A stretch of 6,112 nt of DNA. Origin: Chlorobium sp. (lineage in GTDB: Bacteria; Bacteroidota; Chlorobiia; Chlorobiales; Chlorobiaceae). The notes under the pieces are model-generated. The model saw only the letters and a list, made by a program, of their open reading frames with translations. It did not search any database and was not told the DNA's origin. Location of the stretch: NCBI GenBank assembly GCA_026193435.1, contig JAPHUN010000112.1, forward strand, positions 1-6,112, in the 5' to 3' direction. Of the stretch, positions 1 to 6,112 are shown one piece after another. Made by a program: the position numbers and the translations under genes. Within the stretch, counting starts at the first letter, position 1, and each line of letters starts with the position of its first letter.

Positions 1-19
1 TGAACCGCTGGATTGCAGG

Positions 20-40
20 AAAAAAGTGCTTACGGCACTT
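20..40 (-). terminator. Likely rho-independent terminator downstream of pyrG
   Basis: Read on the minus strand, AAGTGC, a five-base loop CGTAA and GCACTT form a perfect 6-bp stem, and the last two stem bases begin a run of six T (positions 25-20). It lies about 90 bp past the pyrG stop, so it plausibly ends the gyrA-CDGSH-pyrG transcript. The stem is short and only half G/C, so termination may be partial. A minus-strand ATG-initiated frame starting at 67 stays open to the window edge across this hairpin; if that were a real gene, the terminator reading would be wrong. Confidence 0.5.
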
Positions 41-111
41 GCTGGAACGTATAGTGCCCATAGTCATTACCGAGCCTGACCCGTGAAATCCAAACACCTG
101 TTTCAGGGGCG

Positions 112-125
112 GCATGACGTCATGC
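112..125. repeat. Perfect 14-bp palindrome just after pyrG
   Basis: GCATGACGTCATGC is its own reverse complement and begins two bases after the pyrG TAA in the direction of transcription. As RNA it could form a 5-bp stem with an ACGT loop. No T run follows, so it is not a standard terminator. As DNA it has the symmetry of a dimeric protein binding site. The pattern is seen directly; no function is established. Confidence 0.4.
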
Positions 126-127
126 TC

Positions 128-1825
128 TTAGCCCTCCAATGTACGCTCAGGCTCACCTAACGGCAAGGCATCAGGCTCGAAGGATAACTGGCGGTCACCA
201 AAAGCAAACGCTTTGGCTGCTGCCACAAAACCGACGAACAACGGATGTGCGCTACGAACCCTTGACTTGTACTCCGGATGGAACTGCACGCCGACAAACC
301 ATGGATGGTCACTGATCTCGATAATCTCAACGAGGTCACCGTTGGGCGAGGTTCCGGAAAAGATCATCCCGTTTTGCTCTAACAGCTCACGATACTCGTT
401 ATTGAACTCGTAACGATGCCGATGACGCTCATTGATAAGAAACTTGCCATAGGCTTTATTGGCTATGGTATCTTCTTTAAGTATACAGGGATAGCTTCCC
501 AGGCGCATCGTTCCGCCTTTCTCCTTAACCTTCTTCTGATGCTCCATAAGATCGATGACAGGCTGGCGGCACCGTTTATTGAATTCAGTCGAATTAGCCT
601 CGGAAAGTCCGCAAACATTTCTTGCGAACTCGATCGTGGCGCACTGCATTCCAAGACATATTCCCAGAAAAGGAATATTATTTTCACGCGCATACCGTAT
701 AAAACTGATCTTTCCTTCTATCCCCCTGTCACCAAAACCGGGAGCAACCAGGAGCCCGTGAACATCTTTCATGGCTGTTGCTATGTCGCAACCGCTTTCT
801 TCAGCGTCTTCAGACCGTATGAAGCGCACGGTAACCTTGACATTATTGACCGCCCCTGCATGAACAAAAGACTCGAGTATCGACTTGTAGGCATCGGGAT
901 ATTCGGTATACTTGCCGCATACAGCAATCGTTACTTCTCCATCCTCCGGATGCTTCACCTTATCGCAGAACTCCCTCCAGTAGGAGAGTTCAGGGTCCTG
1001 AAACTTCTTGATGCCAAGCTTCTTCAATACCCGCTTGTCAAGCTGCTCATCAAGCAGCATAATCGGTACGCCGTATATGGTTTCGCAGTCGCTCAGTCCG
1101 ATAACGTCGGCTTCATGGAGGTTACAGAAATGACCAACCTTGTTTTTAATCTCGCGTGAAAGAGGCGTTTCACTGCGACAGACAAGGATATCCGGCTGAA
1201 TACCGGTCTCAAGAAGCATCTTGACGCTGTGCTGCGTCGGCTTGGTCTTCATTTCACATGCCGCCTTGATGTAGGGTACCAGCGTCAGATGAATGTTCAG
1301 CAGATTTTTCGTCCCAAGGTCAAGCTTCAACTGCCGCATGGCCTCAAGAAAAGGAAGCGATTCGATATCACCTATGGTGCCGCCTATTTCGGTAATCAGA
1401 ACGTCAAGATTCGCATTTTTCGCCAGTTCGTTCATTTTCGCCTTGATCTCATCGATCACATGCGGCACAACCTGAACGGTACCGCCCAGATATTCGCCCT
1501 GACGCTCCTTGTCAATAACCGCCTTGTATACCCTCCCCATAGTGAGGTTGGACGCCTGAGATGTAGGCTCATCAATAAATCGCTCATAGTGTCCGAGATC
1601 AAGGTCTGTCTCGGCGCCGTCATCCGTCACATAGACCTCGCCATGCTGGTAGGGAGACATCGTACCGGGATCCACATTGATATAGGGATCGTATTTCTGT
1701 ATAGCCACACGCAAACCACGCGACTTCAGCAAAAGACCGAGCGAAGCGGAAAGTATTCCCTTGCCCAGCGATGATACAACCCCGCCTGTGACAAAAATAT
1801 GCTTTACGTTTTTGGGTCGTGCCAT
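128..1825 (-). CDS. pyrG: CTP synthase (glutamine-hydrolysing)
   Basis: This enzyme makes CTP from UTP, ATP and glutamine in the cytoplasm, the last step of pyrimidine nucleotide synthesis. The 565-residue product is complete. The N-terminal synthetase domain opens with the P-loop [10 protein letters not shown] (14-23), followed by the [13 protein letters not shown] block (46-58), the Mg-binding D76 and E146 regions ([23 protein letters not shown]), and the UTP/CTP-site segment [10 protein letters not shown] (193-202). The C-terminal class I glutaminase domain has oxyanion loop APGFGDRG (361-368), nucleophile C390 in GICLGMQ, and H516/E518 in FHPEY. A tail of about 22 residues follows, making it some 20 longer than the E. 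coli enzyme. The ATG start leaves a normal lead-in to the first strand. No SD sequence is visible at it, and a seven-codon open frame ends one base before it. It is the last recognised gene of the cluster, 32 bp after the CDGSH gene. Confidence 0.98.
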   Translation of the reverse strand: MARPKNVKHIFVTGGVVSSLGKGILSASLGLLLKSRGLRVAIQKYDPYINVDPGTMSPYQHGEVYVTDDGAETDLDLGHYERFIDEPTSQASNLTMGRVYKAVIDKERQGEYLGGTVQVVPHVIDEIKAKMNELAKNANLDVLITEIGGTIGDIESLPFLEAMRQLKLDLGTKNLLNIHLTLVPYIKAACEMKTKPTQHSVKMLLETGIQPDILVCRSETPLSREIKNKVGHFCNLHEADVIGLSDCETIYGVPIMLLDEQLDKRVLKKLGIKKFQDPELSYWREFCDKVKHPEDGEVTIAVCGKYTEYPDAYKSILESFVHAGAVNNVKVTVRFIRSEDAEESGCDIATAMKDVHGLLVAPGFGDRGIEGKISFIRYARENNIPFLGICLGMQCATIEFARNVCGLSEANSTEFNKRCRQPVIDLMEHQKKVKEKGGTMRLGSYPCILKEDTIANKAYGKFLINERHRHRYEFNNEYRELLEQNGMIFSGTSPNGDLVEIIEISDHPWFVGVQFHPEYKSRVRSAHPLFVGFVAAAKAFAFGDRQLSFEPDALPLGEPERTLEG

Positions 1826-1826
1826 A

Positions 1827-1850
1827 TCAGTAACAATATTTAACTTTCAT
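1827..1850 (-). other. Possible seven-codon leader open frame before pyrG
   Basis: In the 32-bp gap between the CDGSH stop and pyrG, an ATG at 1850-1848 opens a frame encoding MKVKYCY. Its TGA stop is separated from the pyrG ATG by a single base. A GGAG inside the last codons of the CDGSH gene (1867-1864) lies 13 bases upstream, a long but not impossible SD spacing. pyrG has no SD of its own, so terminating ribosomes could feed its start by translational coupling. The arrangement is seen in the sequence; translation of the frame is inference, and a frame this short can occur by chance. Confidence 0.2.
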
Positions 1851-1857
1851 TTATCAA

Positions 1858-2091
1858 TCAGGTCTCCTGAAGCAACTCGTGTGATCCATCGCAGAACGGT
1901 TTGTTTTTTGATGAACCACAACCACAAATTGCAACAGTTTTCGCTTTTTCAATCTCAACCTTGTAGGAGTGCATACCGGTTCCATGATGAGAGCCGTCGC
2001 AGTAGGGAAGGTTCCTGGACAAACTGCATGCGCAGTACTTTTTCAATCCCGGCTCCTCTTGCTGGATATACGGTTTATTTCTCTTCTCCAT
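1858..2091 (-). CDS. Tandem CDGSH iron-sulfur domain protein
   Basis: This 77-residue protein consists almost entirely of two CDGSH-type [2Fe-2S] binding motifs. The first uses C20, C22, C31 and H35 (CAC...PYCDGSH). The second uses C56, C58, C67 and H71 (CGC...PFCDGSH). All eight ligands of the 3Cys-1His pattern are present. The double motif without a membrane anchor matches the soluble two-motif class (the CISD3/Miner2 type in animals) rather than single-motif mitoNEET. Family members hold redox-active, often labile clusters and are linked to iron-sulfur or redox handling; a specific role here is not known. The start has a good SD (GAGG at 2100-2097, five bases from ATG). It sits 26 bp after gyrA and 32 bp before pyrG, so it is probably cotranscribed with both, although neither has an obvious functional link to it. 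Confidence 0.93.
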   Translation of the reverse strand: MEKRNKPYIQQEEPGLKKYCACSLSRNLPYCDGSHHGTGMHSYKVEIEKAKTVAICGCGSSKNKPFCDGSHELLQET

Positions 2092-2102
2092 CGCATCCTC
2101 AC

Positions 2103-2112
2103 ACGTTAACGT
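2103..2112. repeat. 10-bp palindrome in the gyrA-CDGSH gap
   Basis: ACGTTAACGT is a perfect palindrome in the 26-bp gap between the gyrA stop and the CDGSH SD. It is too short for a stable RNA hairpin and has no T run. It could be a binding site or chance; no role is claimed. Confidence 0.2.
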
Positions 2113-2117
2113 TCACC

Positions 2118-4604
2118 TCAGGAATCAAAAAGTTCTATCTGATCCTCAGGCCCGGATATAGCTTCATTTTCTTCTTCATCAACGCTTTTCGGCACTCTCG
2201 CGGTAGCGGAAATCGTATCGCCCTGCATCAGGCGGACAATTCTGACGCCCGAAGTGTTACGACCGGTCAGTCTGATATTGGAAACATGCTGACGATTGAC
2301 AATACCGTTCGAGGTGATAATAATCAGATCGTCACTATCATTGACATCGAGCAGTCCGACAAGATGACCGACCTTCTCATGCGCTTTCAGGGTAATGACG
2401 CCCTTCGCCCCCCTTCGGGTTAACCGATAATCCTCCACCTTGCTTCGCTTACCGAACCCGTTGTCAGTCACCGCGAGTAAGGAGGTATCCGGACGCTTGG
2501 AGGTAACCATAGAAATACATGTTTCTCCCTCATCAAGGCTGATCCCCTTTACGCCCATCGCAGTTCTTCCCATCGGACGAACATCTTTCTCCGCAAAACG
2601 CACCGCATAACCTGTGTTCTTGGCCAGGATAATATCATGTTCACCGTCAGTCAGGCGGGCATCGATAAGTTCGTCGCCCTCTTCTATAGTTATGGCGGCT
2701 ATACCGTTTCGGCGAGGTCTGGAAAATGCCTCGATATCGGTTTTCTTGATACTGCCCTTCGCTGTCGCCATTATAATAAAGAGCGGATCATCGAAAGTCT
2801 TGACATTGATATATGCCTTGATCTTCTCGCCCGGCTGAAGCTCCATAATGTTTGCAAGAGACCTTCCCCTTGCCGCCCTGCCCGCTTCAGGTATCTCGTA
2901 AACCTTCAGCCAATGACATCTCCCCTTGTTGGTGAAGAAAAGAATGTAATTGTGCGTTGACGCCACAAACATATGCTCGACAAAGTCCTCATGTCTGGCC
3001 TGAGCGCCTGTTACTCCTTTGCCGCCCCGGGCCTGACGACGGTAACCCGACACAGGAAAACGCTTGATAAAGGTTTCATGAGTGATCGTAATAACCACAT
3101 CCTCCTGAGCGATCATATCCTCGATGGAAAACTCGCCCTCCTGCGGCCTGATCTCTGTACGTCTCTCATCGCCATACACCTGCTTTACTTTCAGCAGCTC
3201 ATCCTTGATAATCTGCATCTGCTTTTCAGGGTTTGCGAGAATAAAACGCAACTCCTCGATCAACGCCAGTGTCTCGTTATAATCCTTTTCGATTTTGTCT
3301 CGCTCCATTCCGGTAAGCCTTTGAAGGCGCATTTCCAGAACAGCTTTGGACTGTAGCTCGGTCAAGCCGAATTTCTCCATCAGCTTTTCCTGTGCGACGC
3401 CGGCGTTAGGAGACTCACGAATGGTCGAGATCACTTCATCGAGGTTATCGAGACAGATCTTCAGACCTTCGAGAATATGAGCCTTTTTCTCGGCAGCTGC
3501 CAGCTCATAAGTGGTTCTGCGGAGAATAATCTCATTGCGGTGCTTGAGATACGCCTCCATCATCTCCTTCAAGGTGAGCACCTTCGGCACGCCGTCAACA
3601 AGAGCAAGCAGAATAACGCCGAATGTATCCTGCATCGGGGTATGCTTGTAGAGATGATTGAGCACCACTTTGGCAACAGCGTCACGCTTCAGCTCGATAA
3701 CAAGCCGCATACCGTCGCGATCAGATTCATCCCGGATATCCGCAATCCCTTCTATTTTTTTCAGGTGGATCAGCTCCACGATCTTTTCAATCAGGCGGAC
3801 CTTGTTGACCTGGTAGGGAAGCTCCGTTACTATGATCGACTCCCGACCGTTTTTCTGCGTCACCTCGACAACCGCACGAGCGCGGATAACAACCTTGCCC
3901 CGACCGGTATGGTAGGCCTGCTTTACTCCCTCATATCCATAGATAATACCGGCAGTAGGGAAGTCCGGAGCGATAATATGCTCCATGATTTCATCAATAG
4001 TAATCTCAGGGTTTTCGATCATCGCGATCAATCCGCTCACAACCTCGCTGAGATTCTGCGGCGGAATATTCGTCGCCATTCCGACAGCAATGCCGGATGC
4101 GCCGTTAACCAGCATGTTGGGCATGGCCGAAGGAAGAACAGTAGGTTCTTCAAGCGAATCATCGAAGTTCAGCGAGAAGCCCACTGTCTCCTTTTCCAGA
4201 TCCTTCAGCATTTCGCCCGCGATGTTCTTCATGCGCACTTCTGTATAACGCATGGCGGCAGGAGAATCCCCATCAACTGATCCAAAGTTTCCCTGTCCGT
4301 CAATCAGAGGATAACGCAGGGAAAAATCCTGAACCATACGCACAAGACTGTCGTAAACCGCAGTGTCTCCATGAGGATGAAACTTACCCAGAACCTCACC
4401 GACCACACGAGCTGATTTTTTATACCCTTTTCCTGCCTGCAGACCAAGTTCATGCATGCCGAACAGAACCCTGCGGTGAACCGGCTTGAGACCGTCACGA
4501 ACATCGGGCAACGCGCGGCTCACGATAACCGACATGGAATAATCGAGGTAGGAGTCCCTCATTTCATCTTCTATGCTGATCGGTAAAATCTTGTCGCGCT
4601 GCAT
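2118..4604 (-). CDS. gyrA: DNA gyrase subunit A
   Basis: This is the DNA breakage-reunion subunit of gyrase, which works as A2B2 with GyrB to introduce negative supercoils using ATP. The 828-residue length is typical. The N-terminal half carries the winged-helix region with [16 protein letters not shown] (30-45), the HPHGD segment (76-80), catalytic Y120 in AAMRYTE, and I172 in [12 protein letters not shown], the expected DNA-intercalating residue. The C-terminal half is the beta-pinwheel DNA-wrapping domain. It opens with the GyrA box QARGGKG (524-530), which separates gyrase from topoisomerase IV ParC. The tail is acidic and ends in IELFDS. In the quinolone-resistance region the position equivalent to E. 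coli Ser83 is T81, and Asp87 is kept as D85. The ATG is only weakly supported by an SD (AAAAGAT just upstream), but the N-terminus [28 protein letters not shown] aligns with the family start. It is 89 bp after rsfS. Confidence 0.98.
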   Translation of the reverse strand: MQRDKILPISIEDEMRDSYLDYSMSVIVSRALPDVRDGLKPVHRRVLFGMHELGLQAGKGYKKSARVVGEVLGKFHPHGDTAVYDSLVRMVQDFSLRYPLIDGQGNFGSVDGDSPAAMRYTEVRMKNIAGEMLKDLEKETVGFSLNFDDSLEEPTVLPSAMPNMLVNGASGIAVGMATNIPPQNLSEVVSGLIAMIENPEITIDEIMEHIIAPDFPTAGIIYGYEGVKQAYHTGRGKVVIRARAVVEVTQKNGRESIIVTELPYQVNKVRLIEKIVELIHLKKIEGIADIRDESDRDGMRLVIELKRDAVAKVVLNHLYKHTPMQDTFGVILLALVDGVPKVLTLKEMMEAYLKHRNEIILRRTTYELAAAEKKAHILEGLKICLDNLDEVISTIRESPNAGVAQEKLMEKFGLTELQSKAVLEMRLQRLTGMERDKIEKDYNETLALIEELRFILANPEKQMQIIKDELLKVKQVYGDERRTEIRPQEGEFSIEDMIAQEDVVITITHETFIKRFPVSGYRRQARGGKGVTGAQARHEDFVEHMFVASTHNYILFFTNKGRCHWLKVYEIPEAGRAARGRSLANIMELQPGEKIKAYINVKTFDDPLFIIMATAKGSIKKTDIEAFSRPRRNGIAAITIEEGDELIDARLTDGEHDIILAKNTGYAVRFAEKDVRPMGRTAMGVKGISLDEGETCISMVTSKRPDTSLLAVTDNGFGKRSKVEDYRLTRRGAKGVITLKAHEKVGHLVGLLDVNDSDDLIIITSNGIVNRQHVSNIRLTGRNTSGVRIVRLMQGDTISATARVPKSVDEEENEAISGPEDQIELFDS

Positions 4605-4624
4605 ATCTTTTCTAATAACTGATT

Positions 4625-4655
4625 ATTGTAGGTATAGTAGTGGGAGTAATGTAAC
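4625..4655 (-). promoter_or_regulatory. Weak candidate promoter for gyrA
   Basis: In the 89-bp rsfS-gyrA gap, GTTACA (4655-4650) and TACAAT (4630-4625) match the -35 and -10 consensus at four and five of six bases, separated by 19 bp. The transcript would have a leader of only about 14 bases before the gyrA ATG. Spacing and -35 are poor, and sigma-factor preferences in this group may differ from E. coli. gyrA may instead be read through from rsfS. Confidence 0.2.
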
Positions 4656-4693
4656 AGAATACCCCGTTAAAGGGAAGACGGAGAGAGAATTTC

Positions 4694-5125
4694 TCATCCG
4701 CCATCGACAACAACCCTGTCACCCTCTACCTTCAGTGCCTGTTTTGGAGCGTCGCCCCACAACGATTCAAGGTCATAAAATGCCCGCTCTTCAGGCATGA
4801 AAATATGTACGACAACATCGAAATAATCAATGAGTACCCAATGAAGGGTATCGCCACCCTCGATATGCAGAGGGCGTTCATCTTCGTGCTTCAACTCTTC
4901 GACAATATGCTCATAGGCTGCTTTGGCCTTCCTCTCGGAATCAGCCGTCGCAATCACAAAAAAGTCAGTCACCGTACTCACACCCCTCACATCGAGAATA
5001 ACGACATCTTCACATTTTCTTTCCAGCGACAGCTCCGCCGCTCTTTTGGCGAGCAGTTCACTTAACGCCACCTCTTTTACGCCCACTATCCTGCCTTCTC
5101 CACCATCTTGTTCAACCATAAACAT
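4694..5125 (-). CDS. rsfS: Ribosomal silencing factor RsfS (Iojap/YbeB family)
   Basis: RsfS binds protein uL14 on the large ribosomal subunit and blocks joining with the small subunit, lowering translation in starvation or stationary phase. The 143-residue product contains the whole Iojap domain. Family blocks are [30 protein letters not shown] from about residue 40, then [15 protein letters not shown], and the C-terminal [13 protein letters not shown]. It has a short family-variable N-terminus and a tail ending in VVVDGG. The start at 5125 is preferred over the in-frame ATG two codons later, because GGAG (5137-5134) lies 8 bases upstream of the first and 14 of the second. A strong hairpin ends one base before that SD. 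It may be the first gene of the rsfS-gyrA-CDGSH-pyrG run, since a 283-bp spacer separates it from tsaB. Confidence 0.96.
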   Translation of the reverse strand: MFMVEQDGGEGRIVGVKEVALSELLAKRAAELSLERKCEDVVILDVRGVSTVTDFFVIATADSERKAKAAYEHIVEELKHEDERPLHIEGGDTLHWVLIDYFDVVVHIFMPEERAFYDLESLWGDAPKQALKVEGDRVVVDGG

Positions 5126-5133
5126 CTATTTAT

Positions 5134-5137
5134 CTCC
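5134..5137 (-). promoter_or_regulatory. Shine-Dalgarno site of rsfS
   Basis: GGAG on the minus strand, eight bases before the ATG at 5125. It decides between two in-frame ATGs two codons apart and lies one base from the 3' foot of the hairpin at 5139-5167. Confidence 0.7.
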
Positions 5138-5138
5138 A

Positions 5139-5167
5139 GGGCACCTCTATAACTTTTTAGAGGTCCC
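5139..5167 (-). promoter_or_regulatory. Leader hairpin abutting the rsfS ribosome binding site
   Basis: On the minus strand GGG-ACCTCTA pairs with TAGAGGT-CCC, with one unpaired G between the 3' helices and an eight-base loop AAAAGTTA. This gives ten base pairs, six of them G-C. The 3' foot ends one base before the GGAG of rsfS. No T run follows, so it is not an intrinsic terminator. A stable stem here could hinder or modulate ribosome access, stabilise the mRNA 5' end, or be a protein or RNA binding site. The pairing is seen; the function is inferred. Confidence 0.55.
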
Positions 5168-5170
5168 ATC
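5142..5170 (-). repeat. Two-part repeat, copy 2 (rsfS-proximal)
   Basis: On the minus strand this copy is GATGGGA, ten unrelated bases, then GTTATAGAGGTG. The same 7-mer and 12-mer occur in the same order and orientation at 5295-5320 with a seven-base spacer. Both copies are followed within two or three bases by TGGA, which here is part of the rsfS SD. This copy overlaps the leader hairpin; the other lacks the pairing half. Confidence 0.7.
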
Positions 5171-5222
5171 TATTATTAAAACAAAACATTCACGCCATAC
5201 TGCTTTCCAGAAAGGGAGAACA

Positions 5223-5252
5223 AGTATAAACGGGTGTTTTAAAATATAGCAA
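5223..5252 (-). promoter_or_regulatory. Candidate promoter for rsfS
   Basis: TTGCTA (5252-5247) and TATACT (5228-5223) are 18 bp apart and match the -35/-10 consensus at four and five of six bases. The same stretch, TTG then 21 bases then TATACTTG, is one mismatch from the Bacteroidota-type TAnnTTTG -7 element with a TTG at about the right distance. The transcript would have a leader of about 90 bases containing the hairpin. An overlapping alternative is TTCAGA (5270-5265) with TATATT (5248-5243). Confidence 0.3.
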
Positions 5253-5294
5253 TATTCAAAGCTTTCTGAAGCGGTTGAGTATCTGTTTTCCAAA

Positions 5295-5320
5295 CACCTC
5301 TATAACAAGATAATCCCATC
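5295..5320 (-). repeat. Two-part repeat, copy 1 (tsaB-proximal)
   Basis: GATGGGA, seven bases, then GTTATAGAGGTG on the minus strand, matching copy 2 at 5142-5170. It does not fold into the hairpin formed by copy 2, because the spacer lacks the CCTCTA half. It is followed by TTTGGAAAACAG, reminiscent of a ribosome binding site, but no convincing gene begins after it. Confidence 0.65.
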
Positions 5321-5368
5321 AAAAATTCAGTCCCCTTCGAATGCCCCTCAAACAACCTGTTCGGACCG
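5321..5368 (-). terminator. Weak terminator candidate after tsaB
   Basis: On the minus strand CGGTCC (5368-5363) can pair with GGACTG (5333-5328), with a short inner CGAA/TTCG helix, followed by AATTTTT. The outer stem includes one G-T pair and the enclosed loop is long, so the structure is marginal. Its position 40-90 bp after the tsaB stop fits a terminator that would separate tsaB from rsfS. Confidence 0.22.
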
Positions 5369-5408
5369 CTGAGTGTATGGGGTGTGTTGTCATCATGCGG
5401 CACACCTG

Positions 5409-6089
5409 TTACCTGTTTGAACGGAATTGCTGCAGATAATCGGGGGTAACCATTTCAAGAGAAGGAACCTTGCCGGCCATATACGTCTTTTCCGCGATCG
5501 GAATCAACGAAACAGCCGTAAAAAAATCAGCCTTTACGGCATCCACTCCTGCGCTCCTGCACACCTCTTCCAGCTGGCCGATGTCCTTTGCGACAACCGC
5601 GCACCGCCCCCTGTATCGCTCAAGAATCTCTCTCAGGCTGTCGACAGGAACGTACGCTGTCTTTTCCACCTCTTCCAGCCCTTTCTCGTTCGCACGATAC
5701 ACGGCGTAATACCATTCACCTTTCCTTGCGGGAATAACCGGTACCAGAAAGCGAGAACCGACCTTTCCACAGGCAGAAGCAGCAAGCGCCTCCATGGTCG
5801 ATACGGTCACGAGAGGGCGTCCAAGCCCATATGCCATCCCCTTTGCCGTTGCCATACCGATACGCAAAGCGGTAAAAGAGCCGGGCCCTCGAGAGAGCGC
5901 AAGAAAATCAATGTCACCCATCACTATTTCCGCAGCAGCAAGCACCCGGTCTGCCAATGGAATAATAGACTCGGCTGTCCGCTGCCATTGATGAACCGTC
6001 TCTTCAACAACGCCCCGGAGACCAACAGCCGCAACACTGATAGACTGATGTGTGCACTCTATGGCAAGAGTCTTATAAGAAAAAGTCAA
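5409..6089 (-). CDS. tsaB: tRNA threonylcarbamoyladenosine synthesis protein TsaB
   Basis: TsaB (YeaZ) is the non-catalytic partner of TsaD. With TsaE and TsaC it makes N6-threonylcarbamoyladenosine at position 37 of ANN-decoding tRNAs. The 226-residue product has the ASKHA-type N-terminus KTLAIECTHQSISVAAV (6-22) and the family hallmark SRGPGSFTALRIG (66-78) followed by a GMAYGL helix and VSTMEALAA. It ends with the PDYL motif near the C-terminus. Alanine replaces the usual glycine in GPGSFTG. The start is unusual. The frame is closed by a TGA at 6095-6093, and the only start-like codon before the conserved LAIE is TTG at 6089-6087, inside a TTTTGAC tandem repeat with no SD. The next ATG would be M57, which deletes the nucleotide-binding fold edge. 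Identity is secure, the exact start is not. Confidence 0.94.
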   Translation of the reverse strand: MTFSYKTLAIECTHQSISVAAVGLRGVVEETVHQWQRTAESIIPLADRVLAAAEIVMGDIDFLALSRGPGSFTALRIGMATAKGMAYGLGRPLVTVSTMEALAASACGKVGSRFLVPVIPARKGEWYYAVYRANEKGLEEVEKTAYVPVDSLREILERYRGRCAVVAKDIGQLEEVCRSAGVDAVKADFFTAVSLIPIAEKTYMAGKVPSLEMVTPDYLQQFRSNR

Positions 6090-6112
6090 AAGTCAAAAGT
6101 CAAAAGTCAAAA
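6085..6112 (-). repeat. TTTTGAC heptamer tandem array
   Basis: Four exact head-to-tail copies of TTTTGAC (GTCAAAA on the plus strand) reach the right edge of the window and may continue beyond it. The unit is seven bases, so the array shifts frame with each copy, and every frame meets a TGA within three units. The tsaB start codon TTG lies in the last unit. Short heptanucleotide tandem repeats are known in intergenic DNA of some bacteria, for example cyanobacteria. Confidence 0.9.

Noticed and set aside
1..67. Minus-strand frame starting with ATG at 67 and open to the window edge
   Set aside because: Only 22 codons are visible, which is readily open by chance. The SD is weak and the frame runs across the likely terminator at 20-40. 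It cannot be decided without sequence to the left.
3..86. Plus-strand frame open from the left edge to a TGA at 84-86, possibly the end of a convergent gene
   Set aside because: 27 open codons are not significant and the peptide is unrecognisable; it cannot be supported from this window.
416..1159. 247-codon open frame on the plus strand opposite pyrG
   Set aside because: It lies wholly antisense to an unmistakable pyrG reading frame and the translation resembles no known protein. It is a by-product of the codon usage of pyrG.
1761..2423. 220-codon plus-strand frame spanning the pyrG start, CDGSH gene and gyrA end
   Set aside because: It crosses three real minus-strand genes and their gaps, has low-complexity, unrecognisable content and no supporting SD.
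3477..4280. 267-codon open frame on the plus strand opposite gyrA
   Set aside because: Antisense to conserved gyrA codons, with no recognisable domain; treated as a shadow frame.
5254..5318. 20-codon minus-strand frame (ending ...LNRFRKL then TGA) in the tsaB-rsfS spacer
   Set aside because: It looks protein-like but begins after a stop, its only start candidate is a GTG within the repeat element with no spaced SD, and it is too short to assign. A gene remnant is possible but unproven.
5381..5406. GGTGTG/CACACC inverted repeat just after tsaB as a terminator
   Set aside because: The six-pair stem has a 14-base loop and no T run follows on the minus strand.
6072..6103. TTGACT units of the heptamer array as -35 boxes with TATAAG as -10
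   Set aside because: Spacings from successive units to TATAAG are 13 and 20 bp rather than about 17, and the putative -10 lies inside the tsaB coding region.

Overview
The window carries five genes, all on the minus strand and all ordinary chromosomal functions, so it reads from right to left: tsaB (tRNA t6A synthesis), rsfS (ribosome silencing), gyrA (DNA gyrase subunit A), a small tandem CDGSH iron-sulfur protein, and pyrG (CTP synthase). All five are full length, and none has a frameshift or a missing catalytic residue. Protein character, balanced base composition and the scarcity of strong Shine-Dalgarno (SD) sequences (clear before rsfS and the CDGSH gene, weak or absent before pyrG, gyrA and tsaB) suggest a Chlorobiota (green sulfur bacterium) or a relative in the Bacteroidota/Chlorobiota group. 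That placement rests on impression, not on a database search.

Layout: positions 1-127 lie downstream of pyrG and hold a likely intrinsic terminator (20-40) and a perfect 14-bp palindrome (112-125). pyrG (128-1825), the CDGSH gene (1858-2091) and gyrA (2118-4604) are 32 and 26 bp apart and are probably cotranscribed. rsfS (4694-5125) lies 89 bp upstream of gyrA and may head the same transcript, although a weak promoter can be drawn in that gap. A 283-bp spacer (5126-5408) separates rsfS from tsaB (5409-6089). It holds a duplicated two-part sequence element, one copy of which folds into a strong hairpin directly against the rsfS SD, plus a possible promoter and a weak terminator candidate. The right edge of the window (6085-6112) is a TTTTGAC heptamer tandem array that contains the only usable start codon of tsaB.

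Functionally, tsaB and rsfS act on translation (tRNA modification and ribosome subunit joining), pyrG supplies CTP, and gyrA maintains DNA supercoiling. The CDGSH protein is the least expected member. No defence system, mobile element, CRISPR array, stable RNA gene or clear new system is visible. What deserves a second look is non-coding: the heptamer array at the tsaB start, the duplicated leader element and hairpin before rsfS, and a seven-codon open frame ending one base before the pyrG start.
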